In this document: positions 26,588 through 34,806 of the stretch, piece after piece
How the letters are laid out: every line of letters starts with the position of its first letter
How positions within the stretch are numbered: position 1 is the first letter of the stretch
DNA from: Epibacterium ulvae
GTDB lineage: Bacteria; Pseudomonadota; Alphaproteobacteria; Rhodobacterales; Rhodobacteraceae
Direction of reading: 5' to 3'
NCBI RefSeq assembly: GCF_900102795.1
Contig: NZ_FMWG01000001.1
Coordinates: 458,623-522,622 of the forward strand
Length of the DNA stretch: 64,000 bases
Position numbers and translations under genes: made by a program
The notes under the pieces: generated by a model
Told to the model about the DNA's origin: nothing
The model's input: only the letters and a program-made list of their open reading frames with translations
Databases searched by the model: none

Positions 26588-27487
26588 TCATGATGCGAAG
26601 GCCTCGTTCTCGGTGATCTTTTCAAATGCGGGTAAGAACGCGTCATGGTGCAGCGATAAGTAACGCGTGATGCGCTCGCAGCGCATCAGTTTCGCGATGT
26701 AACCACGGGTCAGGACCAAATTGAGATGATCGGCTCCGTAGCTGTCTTCAACAAGGCGGACTTCGCGTTCCAGGTTTGCAGACTCGCGCTCCATAAGCTC
26801 CAGTTGCTCGCGCGAAATCCCTTTGATCTTTTTCGGCGTTGCCGCCGACACCAACTGGTTTTCGGGCGTCGCGGCCAGAAGCGATCGGGCATAGTTGATC
26901 GTGAACTTGTTCATGGCGACCATGAGTTGCGCCGCTTCAATCTGGCGAATTGGCTTCATTTTCTTCAGAATCTGAAACCCGGTCAAAGCCACTTGTTTGT
27001 CTTTCAGCAGTTCCGCCGCCTCGTCGCAGATACCATCCAGAAGCTGGCGTTTCTGTTTCAGGGTCTTGATGTTGACATTAAGCGCGCTCGCCAGACGGGC
27101 CTCCGGCACGCCAAGAGAGAGGGCTCTCAGGATCATCTTGTGCTCTTGAATGGTCGCGAGACGAGAGATGCGTTTGTTGTAGGTGAAGGCTTCATCGTCG
27201 GTGGAGACAAGACATCGCGCATGTGTCTGCCCCTGGTCCTTCAAAACCTCAAGGCGCAGATGCCCATCAAGCAATGTATATTGACCAGCGTTGTAAGGGT
27301 CGCGGGACACGACAATAGGTTCAACAAGGCCAATTTCTAGAACAGATGCCGCGATCTGTTTGAACTTAATGCTGGCCTTCTTTTGCGGGGTGACCACGTA
27401 GAGTGGCGCGATCTCCTCGAATGGAAGCGTTACCAGCTCCTGTTCAAAAGCAGCTGCAACCGTCCGTTCTTCCCGGGTCACCGACAT
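26588..27487 (-). CDS. ParB/RepB-like partition protein (second copy)
   Basis: A 299-aa protein of the ParB/RepB superfamily. The ParB-type N-terminal domain reads LPFEEIAPLYVVTP then VEPIVVSRD and LLDGHLRLEVLKDQG. A central helix-turn-helix (EARLASALNVNIKTLKQKRQ) and a C-terminal RepB-type domain with helical repeats follow. It overlaps the upstream parB-like gene by 10 bp and is third in the operon. There is no parA or replication gene nearby, so plasmid partition is not supported; a DNA-binding accessory role for the recombinase is possible. Confidence 0.75.
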   Translation of the reverse strand: MSVTREERTVAAAFEQELVTLPFEEIAPLYVVTPQKKASIKFKQIAASVLEIGLVEPIVVSRDPYNAGQYTLLDGHLRLEVLKDQGQTHARCLVSTDDEAFTYNKRISRLATIQEHKMILRALSLGVPEARLASALNVNIKTLKQKRQLLDGICDEAAELLKDKQVALTGFQILKKMKPIRQIEAAQLMVAMNKFTINYARSLLAATPENQLVSAATPKKIKGISREQLELMERESANLEREVRLVEDSYGADHLNLVLTRGYIAKLMRCERITRYLSLHHDAFLPAFEKITENEAFAS

Positions 27488-28386
27488 GCGGACGCCTCCT
27501 CGGACTGAGTTAGGCGGTCTGCAACTTGTTTTGGCAGACTGGCCAACCCTTCGGCGCGAAGCAATGTGACGAAGTTTTCGTCAGCCATCAGCGTCTTGAG
27601 CGCTTGTGTCAGAAAAAGCAGTTCGCTCCGCGTTGCGCCTGCCTTTCTCAGCAGCACCTTCTTTTTCTCGACATCGTTTTCATAGGTCTTGAGCAGAGTC
27701 TCGACAGAAAGACTCTTGCGTGGCCGTTCGACAGTGTTCGCGCGACCCTTGCCGTGTTTCTGGCGGGCTTCAACAAGACGCTTGGCTGCAAGGAGTCTTC
27801 CGCCGCGCAGGAGCTTTTTCTCATAAGCCTGCCGGAGAACACGTTGCACGCCGACGTCATCGGCGTCCGCTATGTCAACGGCAACACTGACCGGAATCTT
27901 ACCGCTCTCCACTGCACGCAGGAGGCGGTGTTCATGACTTTCCAGAAGCTTTATCACGCCATGGACATACTTCTTGGACAGCTGGGTCTTGGCGGCGATT
28001 TCAGCTTCAGAGTATCCCTTTTCCTTGAGGCGCCCAATATCTCGGAGCAAATCCAGCGAATGGTGCTGCCTGCGCGCCAGATTTTCTACCAAGCTCATTA
28101 CAAGGCAGTCTTCGCTGCTGGCATTGATGACGATTGCCGGGATTTCAGATTGGCCAAGAACCTTGAATGCTTCCAGTCGGCCCTGGCCGCAGACCAATTC
28201 GTATACCGGCTTGTCTCCGTCTTCAGTCTCACGCGCCGCAACCGTAATGGGTCTTTTCAACCCAAGCTCCGCAATGTTCGCAGTGATCTCATCGAACACC
28301 TTTTTGTTCCTGAGCCTTGGGTTGACCACAGTGATTGCATCGACGGGAACAAGAACAGTGTGCTCGACTGGTGCGTAATTCATCAC
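27478..28386 (-). CDS. ParB-like nuclease/CTPase-domain protein with RepB C terminus (first copy)
   Basis: A 302-aa protein with a ParB N-terminal domain: VVNPRLRNKKVFDEITANIA, then VCGQGRLEAFKVLG (the CTP-binding G-x-x-R type motif) and SLVENLARRQHH (equivalent of the ENLQR box). A helix-turn-helix lies at SEAEIAAKTQLSKKYVHGVI. It overlaps the recombinase gene by four bases (ATGA) and the second ParB-like gene by ten. Two different ParB-like proteins in tandem after a recombinase is an unusual grouping. Confidence 0.8.
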   Translation of the reverse strand: MMNYAPVEHTVLVPVDAITVVNPRLRNKKVFDEITANIAELGLKRPITVAARETEDGDKPVYELVCGQGRLEAFKVLGQSEIPAIVINASSEDCLVMSLVENLARRQHHSLDLLRDIGRLKEKGYSEAEIAAKTQLSKKYVHGVIKLLESHEHRLLRAVESGKIPVSVAVDIADADDVGVQRVLRQAYEKKLLRGGRLLAAKRLVEARQKHGKGRANTVERPRKSLSVETLLKTYENDVEKKKVLLRKAGATRSELLFLTQALKTLMADENFVTLLRAEGLASLPKQVADRLTQSEEASACR

Positions 28387-29939
28387 GCTACCTCCAATAT
28401 CGGCGCACGTGCAGCCATGTCGAAGAAATGAGCCAGGTTGTCGAAGCGGAATGCATCAAGGGATAAACCGTTGTTTTCCGCCAAGCGTAACTTTGATTTG
28501 GTCATGTCAAAGGTGGGCAGCAAGTAGTAGTCGAGGGGCGCAGTATTGGCCTGTCCCATCCTGACGACGATGGACAAGTCCGGAAGTTGGCCGGTACTCA
28601 GTCGAATGTTCCAGCGATACGCGCCCGCGCCTGTTTGCATGCAGCGTGCGATGACAATGGAAACGGTGAACTCGTCATTGATGATGAGAGTATCTGCATT
28701 GTGGCTTTGAGCGACGTCTCCGCCAACGGCTTCGACCCCGGCGATGATGTCCCGGACGATGTCGGAATGCAGGCTGCGCAATAGTCTGTTGATCTCAATG
28801 TAACGGTAATCTCTGTCAGGTTTGAAGCCGACGAGGCTGTAAGCACGCAACAGGCTACCAAATCTGTTCTGGTAGGCACCGCTTGATGGAAGCTTTGGTG
28901 CTTCATTGATGACAAAGCCCGAGAGGTAGCCGTTTTCTTCCAAAACCTCCTTTAGCCGATCCAGCATTTCATCGTCGGACAATACATGTGAACGAGCTGC
29001 AATAATTGCTCCGGCAGCGTTGAACAGGTTAGCGTCAACAATTGCTTCAAAAGCACCAACAGCGCGGACCCAGTTTTCCGGATCGTTCTGGACATGGCGT
29101 TTCTTGAGTTTGAAGGAGTGGCGGTTCCAGAGATTATTCCCGATGTATTTTTCGTTGGTCAGAATTTGACGTACAACCGCTGGTGACCAGTCCCGATCCA
29201 GATCAGTTCGGATGCCGCGTCGGTTCAGGTCTGACGCAATCTCAGCTTCAGACCAACCATCATTCACAAACCGCAAGAAGATCTGGTTTACTATAGCGAC
29301 TTCATCAGCCGGACCCGGAACAAGCGTAACCCGGTCGGTTTGAATACTCTTGTGCTCTCCTCGCGACAGGATGCCCTTGGTACGACCGGCTTCATCGATC
29401 AACATGCGTCGCAGCCCGAACCCAGGCGCGCCGCCTTGTCGATAGCCCAACTCAATCAGTCGGCGCTGTCCTGCAAAGACCTTTTGCGACAGCTCGCGAC
29501 TGTATTCGCCAGCCATCGCGCGCTTGACGCCTTTTACAATGGTGGAAACGGGACTTCCGTCGTTTTCGAATTGCTCGGCGCAATACTCGACAGAAATGCC
29601 AGCGCGCTTGCAGATATACTCATAATAGGCGCTTTCATCCGCATCCTGAAAACGGCCCCAGCGACTGACATCATAGACCAGGACTGTTTTGAAATCGATC
29701 TCACCTGCTTCGATGTCGTCAATAAGTTGCGAAAGACCAGCGCGTCCTTGAATGCTCAACCCGCTTTTGCCAGCATCAGAATAGGTTTGGATTATCTTGT
29801 AGCCGCGTTCTTCCGCATATCGCTGGATGGCGTCCGCCTGGTTTTCGGTCGAGTAGCGCTGATGCTCTGTCGACATGCGAACGTATTGGGCTGCGTTCCG
29901 GCGTTTTTCTCCGTCCGACTTGTTATTTGGCCAATTCAA
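28383..29939 (-). CDS. Large serine recombinase family protein
   Basis: A 518-aa site-specific recombinase. The resolvase catalytic domain is at the N terminus: QYVRMSTEHQRYSTENQADA with the nucleophilic serine, then TYSDAGKSGLSIQGRAGL and VYDVSRWGRFQDADES. A recombinase domain (about residues 180-280; NRRGIRTD, LTNEKYIGNNLWNRHS) and a long C-terminal part of unclear fold follow. The typical zinc-ribbon cysteines of large serine integrases are not evident. It heads the recombinase-parB-repB operon and faces the small gene at 30027. It may excise, invert or resolve DNA. Confidence 0.88.
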   Translation of the reverse strand: MNWPNNKSDGEKRRNAAQYVRMSTEHQRYSTENQADAIQRYAEERGYKIIQTYSDAGKSGLSIQGRAGLSQLIDDIEAGEIDFKTVLVYDVSRWGRFQDADESAYYEYICKRAGISVEYCAEQFENDGSPVSTIVKGVKRAMAGEYSRELSQKVFAGQRRLIELGYRQGGAPGFGLRRMLIDEAGRTKGILSRGEHKSIQTDRVTLVPGPADEVAIVNQIFLRFVNDGWSEAEIASDLNRRGIRTDLDRDWSPAVVRQILTNEKYIGNNLWNRHSFKLKKRHVQNDPENWVRAVGAFEAIVDANLFNAAGAIIAARSHVLSDDEMLDRLKEVLEENGYLSGFVINEAPKLPSSGAYQNRFGSLLRAYSLVGFKPDRDYRYIEINRLLRSLHSDIVRDIIAGVEAVGGDVAQSHNADTLIINDEFTVSIVIARCMQTGAGAYRWNIRLSTGQLPDLSIVVRMGQANTAPLDYYLLPTFDMTKSKLRLAENNGLSLDAFRFDNLAHFFDMAARAPILEVA

Positions 29940-30026
29940 TGACGTGGCCCTCCATATTCAAATTCGTAATTTTGCGCAGCTGTTCTGCGATTCCTTTCAC
30001 GAATTTATCGGAAGGGAGACGGAAAC

Positions 30027-30407
30027 ATGTTTCATAAAAAGGGCAACATCTTTCATGGAGGCAGCCAGGATCTGGTTTCGGCTGTAGAATATCGAGAGGC
30101 AGTTAGGTCTGCGCTGACCTATGAGCTGGGAGGCGCGGGCCGGGCGGCGAAAGCAACGATAAAGTGGACGGGAGTAAGCCAAAGGACAGCAAAGAACTGG
30201 ATAGCCGGTTCATACGGCCCAAGTGGTGAGCATTTGATTGGTTTGATGAAGCACTCGGATAGTGTGATGGGCGTGGTTTTGGAGCTAGCTGGACGTCATG
30301 AGACTTTGGCAATACAGCGCGTTGAGATCGTGAGACGGGAACTCAGAGAGGTATTGAAGGTACTGGACGCGATCTGTGCTGCTGACGATGCTTCGAGTGA
30401 AACCTAG
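30027..30407 (+). CDS. Small HTH-like protein divergent from the recombinase
   Basis: A 126-aa protein. The central part (residues 40-85: AAKATIKWTGVSQRTAKNWI, then GPSGEHLIGLMKHSD and VVLELAGR) resembles the small helix-turn-helix proteins seen in phages and integrated elements of alphaproteobacteria. GGGAG lies 9 bp before the ATG. The gene shares an 87-bp spacer with the divergent recombinase operon, so it is a plausible regulator of it. The last 30 residues form a helix rich in Arg, Glu and Leu. Confidence 0.55.
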   Translation: MFHKKGNIFHGGSQDLVSAVEYREAVRSALTYELGGAGRAAKATIKWTGVSQRTAKNWIAGSYGPSGEHLIGLMKHSDSVMGVVLELAGRHETLAIQRVEIVRRELREVLKVLDAICAADDASSET

Positions 30408-30589
30408 CGACAAACAAAGCTCATTTCGGTTTGTATGCCCTGCATCAAGTAACCAAGTTTTCTCATCCATCGATCGAAAGTGTTTGGGTTCTACACGGAG
30501 GCAGTGCCGGGCAATGCCGAGGGGAATTTTCGGGCGCGAAGACGCGTCATTTGGTTGAGATTTATTGAGAATTGACGTGGGTTGGGGGG

Positions 30590-30720
30590 CAGCACTTATT
30601 TGTTCGATGAGTTGCAAGTTACGTGTCGGGAAATGGCAAGTTAGATGTCGGCGCTATCAGGAAGCCCCACAAAACAAGGGGGTTCCAGTCGCAAAAAGTG
30701 TCACCTTATGTGTCGTTCCA
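30590..30720 (-). repeat. Transposon right end with TnsB-type binding repeats
   Basis: Read inward from 30720 on the minus strand, the terminal repeat TGGAACGACACATAAGG is followed after a gap by two related units: CGACATCTAACTTGCCATTT and CGACACGTAACTTGCAACTC. These share the GAC...TTGC pattern of the left-end units. The left end is densely packed with repeats and the right end is more spread out. The ends are therefore asymmetric, as in Tn7, and this can set insertion orientation. Confidence 0.7.
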
Positions 30721-30731
30721 GAGTAGTTGTG

Positions 30732-31141
30732 GCGTTTCACCCGACATGACCTAAACGTCTCAATAGATCATTTTGGCAGATTACCTGGGAAAACGGCCTC
30801 GGATTATCTTCCTGGGCCGTTCGCAAGTCTGACAGGGACAGACGAATGAGATGTGCTGGGCTGAAGACATTGTCAGGCTTTGATACGGGACGGGAAGCAG
30901 GCTTTCGCTGCGGTTTGAACGAACGGCAGCATTGGAGAAAACGTGAGTTTTCTATAGTTGCAGAAAATCATCTGAAAACGTACAGAGTACGAAGCATCGG
31001 CGGCCTGCAATCAACCAAGTGTTGTGTTACCTGCGACACCTGCGAGAAGGTTACCTTCAACTCGCCCTGCTACATGCTGTTACGGAATTGCGAAATTCCC
31101 GCGACGTTGGGAATGCGAGATTGTAGGTCGTTGATGCACCC
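30732..31141 (+). ncRNA. Possible retron msr-msd region upstream of the broken RT gene
   Basis: These 410 bp just outside the transposon contain no gene. Near the RT start lie two mutually exclusive hairpins: GGAATT-GCGA-AATTCC (31084-31099, GNRA-type loop) and ATTCCC-N8-GGGAAT (31095-31114). An imperfect 14-bp direct repeat is also present (GGAATTGCGAAATT and GGGAATGCGAGATT). Retron RT genes are preceded by a structured msr-msd RNA. The flanking a1/a2 pairing could not be found by eye, so the call is tentative. Confidence 0.3.
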
Positions 31142-32523
31142 ATGTCACTAAAGTCATTTGCTAACCTTAGACAAATCGCTTTTGCGCTTGGTCGAGACTA
31201 CCGTCGGAAAATGGTCTACATCGCATATGGGCTTGCTCCAGGTGCAAGATATAAAGAATTCACCATCCCGAAGAAGAGCGGTGGAGAACGCCGCATTTGC
31301 GCACCTCGTATTGCGCTTCTCAAGTTGCAGCGCGACATCCTTCAGCTACTTGAAGGCGACTATCGTCCTCGTGCTCACGTGCATGGATTTATCAGCGGGA
31401 AACAACGCAGCATCGTGAGCAATGCCCGACAGCATGTCGGTAAGCGCTGGGTTTTGAACATTGACCTCGAAGACTACTTCGAAACCATTCACTTCGGACG
31501 AGTTCGCGGGCGATTGATGACCCCGCCGTATGGCTATCCGACACCTTTCAGCAGATGATTGACGACAACGGATTTAGAATTAACCACACAAAGACGCGCC
31601 TGCTGGGCCTCGCCTTTCAACAGGAAGTCACAGGTCTGATTGTGAATGAGAAAGTCAACGTGAAGCGCAAGTTTGTTCGCGACGTCCGGGCGATGCTTCA
31701 TGACTGGGAGTTAAATGGCTTTGCTGCGGCATCGGTGCGGCATTTCAACGAGAAGCGTCCGGATAGAGGCCGGTTGCCGGAACAGGAGGCTACGAACTAC
31801 GAATGGGTGGTCCGAGGGAAAATTGAGTTCATTCGGCAGGTGAAAGGATCTACCGATCAGGTCTTCCGCCGCCTAGCTGCAAGGTTCAATGCACTGTGTT
31901 CGGGCCAACACATTTCGATTCCGCTGGTCGAGGATAGCGACGTTCTCAACGCAGCCGTTTGGTATCTCGAAAATGACACAGATGGCGGATCAGTGGGCAC
32001 TTGTTTCGCTGTCGACACGAACCTGTTCGTTACTTGCGCGCACTGCCTCGGACCAAACCTGCGCATCTTCCCGCGACAAAATCCGGCATTCCCGATGGAT
32101 GCGGACGAGTTAGCTCGCGACGATCACAACGACCTTGCGCTAATTCGGCTACGAACTCCGTTGCCCGCATTCAATCCTGCTGCCACTCTGCAAATGGCCT
32201 CGTCAGCCGAATTCAGCGCGCTCGGCATCCGATCTGCGGTGCAGGCTGCGGGCTATCCTTCAAGTCTGGACAGCACATCTCTTTCGATCCGAGACACTGA
32301 AGTAACAGGGTTCTCGCGGAAAACCTTTGACGGCACCGCCGCTACATCTGACAACGTGATCGCCTTGCTGTCGGGCACTTACGAGGGAATGAGTGGTGGT
32401 CCGGTGCTATTATCGGGAAAGGTCGTTGGCGTAATCGTCAGAGGGCCAAATGATGATGACCGGACAATCCCCTTCTTGGCGGTCAAATCAGGACATGTAA
32501 ACGACCTGCTCGCGTCCCTTTGA
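31142..32523 (+). pseudogene. Retron-type reverse transcriptase fused to trypsin-like protease, catalytic core deleted
   Basis: The first 133 residues match the start of a retron RT: FTIPKKSGGERRICAPR, then HGFISGKQRSIVSNARQHVG and LNIDLEDYFETIHFGRV. The frame then breaks near 31525-31550. The next frame picks up as QMIDDNGFRINHTKTRLLGL with the retron-specific VTG motif (QEVTGLIVNEKVNVKRK). The segment with the YxDD catalytic motif is missing, so an internal deletion of roughly 100-170 codons plus a frameshift removed the active site. From about 31960 a serine protease domain follows, with GTCFAVDTNLFVTCAHC, the acid in NDLALIRL, and MSGGPVLL. RT-protease fusions occur among retron-like defence systems. 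This copy cannot be active as an RT. Confidence 0.8.
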
Positions 32524-32581
32524 AATGGTCGACTTAGGCCGTTTGGACCTGTCACGCTTTTGTGCCGCCCCAAGTGCTCGT

Positions 32582-33439
32582 TTAGGCCACTTTCCGTTCG
32601 AATGCGACCGGGCTTTTCCATCCCAATGCTGAGTGTCGTCGGCGCGGATTGTAGAAGCCATTGATGTATTCGAAGATGGCCAACTCAGCGGCTCTTCGGG
32701 TTGGCCAGGACCGCCGCCATATCAGCTCTGCCTTGATGGTCTTGAAGTAGGTTTCGACAGCCGCATTGTCATAACAATTTCCCTTGCCGCGCATCGATAC
32801 CTTGAAGCCATGCTGGCGCAGCAGTTTCTGGTAATCGTGTGAGCAATACTGACTGCCCCTGTCCGTATGATGTATGCAGCCCTTTGGTGGTTGTCGCAGA
32901 GCAACGGCCATCTTCAGGGCCCGTATTGCCAGATCACGCTTCATGCGGTTGCTCACAGCCCAACCGATCACGCGGCGTGAATGCAGATCGAGGATGACAG
33001 CAAGGTAGAGCCAGCCCTCGCGGGTCCAAACGTAACTGATGTCACCTGCCCATTTCTGATTGGATCGATCCGCATGGAAGTCACGGCTCAGGAGGTTCGG
33101 TGCGATGTTGAGGGCGTGGTTGCTGTCAGTCGTTGCTTTGTATTTCCTTGACCGTTCGGCCCATATGCCGTTCTCACGCATCAGTCTGCCAACCCGGCGG
33201 TGGCCAACGTTCAGACCCAACTCCTTCAGCTCTTCAGTCATTCTGGGGCGACCATAGCTGCCCAAGCTGAGCCGGGGTTGTTCCTTGATGTGGGCCAGAA
33301 CAACCACGTCGGTCCGCTGCCTTCGGCTGGCCGGACGGCTCCGATAGGCGCGCAGGCCGCGAGCGCTGACGTCCAGCACGCTGCACATGCGATCCGTAGA
33401 AAAGGCATCGCGGTGTTCTTCGATGAACCTAAACCTCAT
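32582..33439 (-). CDS. IS3-family transposase OrfB
   Basis: A 285-aa DDE transposase: GDISYVWTREGWLYLAVILD (first Asp), HHTDRGSQYCS (second Asp), and GNCYDNAAVETYFKTIKAE with the glutamate, then the HSALGWKSP end. An HTH_21 segment precedes it (SYGRPRMTEELKE). It is normally made as an OrfAB fusion by a -1 frameshift across the overlap with OrfA at 33436-33439. It appears intact. Confidence 0.92.
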   Translation of the reverse strand: MRFRFIEEHRDAFSTDRMCSVLDVSARGLRAYRSRPASRRQRTDVVVLAHIKEQPRLSLGSYGRPRMTEELKELGLNVGHRRVGRLMRENGIWAERSRKYKATTDSNHALNIAPNLLSRDFHADRSNQKWAGDISYVWTREGWLYLAVILDLHSRRVIGWAVSNRMKRDLAIRALKMAVALRQPPKGCIHHTDRGSQYCSHDYQKLLRQHGFKVSMRGKGNCYDNAAVETYFKTIKAELIWRRSWPTRRAAELAIFEYINGFYNPRRRHSALGWKSPVAFERKVA

Positions 33440-33711
33440 GGCTTTTGCCCCGCGAAGAACTGCGTTGCCTTTTTTAAGATCTCCCTCTCCTCCTTGAGAA
33501 TGCGGTTCTCTCGCCGAAGCCGTTCGTTCTCGCGCGCAAGGTCAAGGTCCTCTTTGGAAACCACATCCGTATCACGATGCGCGGTCACCCACTTGTTCAG
33601 CGTCGAAATCCCAATTCCCAAATCCGACGCCACCTGCTTGCGTGTCAGACCGCTGGTCAGCGCGATCCGCACCGCGTCAGCCCGGAATTCATCCGTGCGT
33701 TTCGTTCCCAT
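33436..33711 (-). CDS. IS3-family transposase OrfA
   Basis: A 91-aa DNA-binding component. A helix-turn-helix (GLTRKQVASDLGIGISTLNK) is followed by a leucine zipper (DLARENERLRRENRILKEER). The frame is open from 33732, but MGTKRTDEFRADAV at 33711 fits the family start. It overlaps OrfB by four bases. Confidence 0.9.
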   Translation of the reverse strand: MGTKRTDEFRADAVRIALTSGLTRKQVASDLGIGISTLNKWVTAHRDTDVVSKEDLDLARENERLRRENRILKEEREILKKATQFFAGQKP

Positions 33712-33735
33712 AGTTCGTCTCCTTTGTTGCATTAA

Positions 33736-34380
33736 ATGCTATCAAAGGAGCGGCATCAAACCGCGACAGGTCCAGCATCTTTGTCTTTACCAACCTGTTT
33801 CAATCAGGCCGAACCATTAAGCGACAATCTTAGGTTCATAGCTGTGGACGTCGAGACTGCCGGGTACGATATCGCGAGCATCTGTCAAATTGGCCTCGCT
33901 TTTGTTGGGTTTGACAGCTCAATTGTAACTTATAGTGCATACATTGATCCCTGTACGCCATTCGCTGCAGGCAACACCCGATTGCATGGCATTCATGCTG
34001 CAACTGTCAAAAACGCCCCCAAATTTGCAGAAGTACTGCCAGATCTGCGTCCGGTTCTTGAAGCATATCCGCTTATTCAACATAGCCGTTACGATGAGAA
34101 AGCCTTTGATGCAGCGTGCCGACTTGCAGGACTTCAGGTGTTGAAGCCGGTATGGTCAGACAGCGTTGCCATCGCTCGCCAAGCCTGGCCGGAGTTGCGA
34201 GGCAATGGTGGGTATGGTCTGGCCAATCTCAAAAAGGTGTTAGGGCTCCAATTCAAACACCATGATGCCGGAGAAGATGCACGTGCTGCTGCCGAAGTTA
34301 CTTTGAAAGCGGAAGCTTCTATGGGGCGGAAAATCAGGATGCTCAATACCTCACAGCAGTTGGTCTTTGATTTTCAGTGA
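33736..34380 (+). CDS. DnaQ-like 3'-5' exonuclease, N terminus altered by the IS
   Basis: A DEDDh exonuclease of about 190 residues: FIAVDVETAG (D-x-E), LIQHSRYDEKAF, and KHHDAGEDARAAAE with the catalytic His-x4-Asp. The only in-frame ATG (33736) lies inside the IS right end, so 13 residues are encoded by the IS. The only other in-frame candidate upstream of the domain is TTG 33781. The original start was therefore probably lost. The gene may now depend on the IS for translation, or may be silent. Exonucleases of this type occur in mobile defence clusters and alone. Confidence 0.72.
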   Translation: MLSKERHQTATGPASLSLPTCFNQAEPLSDNLRFIAVDVETAGYDIASICQIGLAFVGFDSSIVTYSAYIDPCTPFAAGNTRLHGIHAATVKNAPKFAEVLPDLRPVLEAYPLIQHSRYDEKAFDAACRLAGLQVLKPVWSDSVAIARQAWPELRGNGGYGLANLKKVLGLQFKHHDAGEDARAAAEVTLKAEASMGRKIRMLNTSQQLVFDFQ

Positions 34381-34597
34381 TGCGAGAGGGCGACTTCGTG
34401 GGCCGTAAGGCATTAAAACATCCATCAGCGCAAGCTGAGGGCTCAAATTTCACGAGAAATAGTACTTAGATTTAATGTACATGCTACGTGTATTTTATGG
34501 ACGCCAAAGAGTAACATTCAAAGATGGGTCTTGATTAAGGCTATGATTTGTAATCTAAAAATGTTGGCCAAATGAGAAAGCTGTGGGTCATTTTACA
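34381..34597. other. AT-rich spacer without gene
   Basis: About 220 bp between the exonuclease stop and the second transposon end. The sequence is more AT-rich than the core genes. No open frame with family signal and no clear hairpin are seen. Confidence 0.4.
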
Positions 34598-34675
34598 GGA
34601 GCGACACACAAGGTGACACTTATTAACCTCGAGTTGTCACTTCTCGGCGTCAAACCTGCAATTTTAATAACAGCC
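34598..34675 (+). repeat. Second, diverged Tn7-like transposon end
   Basis: The segment GGAGCGACACACAAGGTGAC onward repeats the left end at 10436-10513 with about nine mismatches in 77 bp, including the inner GGCGTCAAACCTGCAATTTT unit. It has the same orientation as the left end, so the interior of this former element would lie to its right. No transposition genes follow. It is the remnant of an older, related element, or was left by stepwise insertion and deletion. Confidence 0.8.
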
Positions 34676-34806
34676 CGATGGACGCACCTTCATTTCATAG
34701 TGAAAAGGGATGAAATCGGTTGTTTTTTGCGGACGCGAAACCTGGCTGAGAAACTTGATAAGCAGCCATGCGTAGAAGGGGAGCTCTACTCCACTTACTG
34801 ATTTGG

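Larger units (their letters stand above)
10434..30720 (+). mobile_element. Tn7-like transposon (about 20.3 kb) with TnsA-TnsB-TnsC-TniQ and defence-type cargo
   Basis: The same 26-bp sequence, starting TGGAACGACACATAAGG, occurs at 10434 and in inverted orientation ending at 30720. Each end has further internal repeats. Between the ends lie tnsA-, tnsB-, tnsC- and tniQ-type genes in an overlapping operon, a left cargo block (sigma-like factor to kptA) and a right block (recombinase-ParB-RepB). The left end lies 26 bp past the nrdJ stop, like Tn7 elements that insert just downstream of an essential gene recognised by TniQ/TnsD. No exact 5-bp target duplication is seen; the 9-mer GTAGTTGTG occurs just outside both ends (10421-10429, 30723-30731) but at slightly different distances. 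The ends are read directly; nrdJ as target is inference. Confidence 0.88.
32544..33774 (-). mobile_element. Complete IS3-family insertion sequence
   Basis: The 1231-bp element is bounded by inverted repeats: TGGACCTGTCACGCTTTTG at 32544 and, inverted, TGGACCTGTCGCGGTTTGA ending at 33774 (23 of 28 positions agree). It has the orfA/orfB arrangement with an overlap for -1 frameshifting. The flanks (GTT before, GCA after) show no 3-4 bp target duplication, so sequence on one side was probably lost by an adjacent deletion. It separates the RT-protease remnant from the exonuclease gene. Confidence 0.88.

Noticed and set aside
26588..28386. Plasmid partition/replication region (repABC)
   Set aside because: Two ParB/RepB-like genes are present, but no repA/parA or repC and no incompatibility region; the context is a recombinase operon inside a transposon.
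29340..29942. 200-aa plus-strand open frame opposite the recombinase gene
   Set aside because: No family signal; it is a shadow of the serine recombinase on the other strand.
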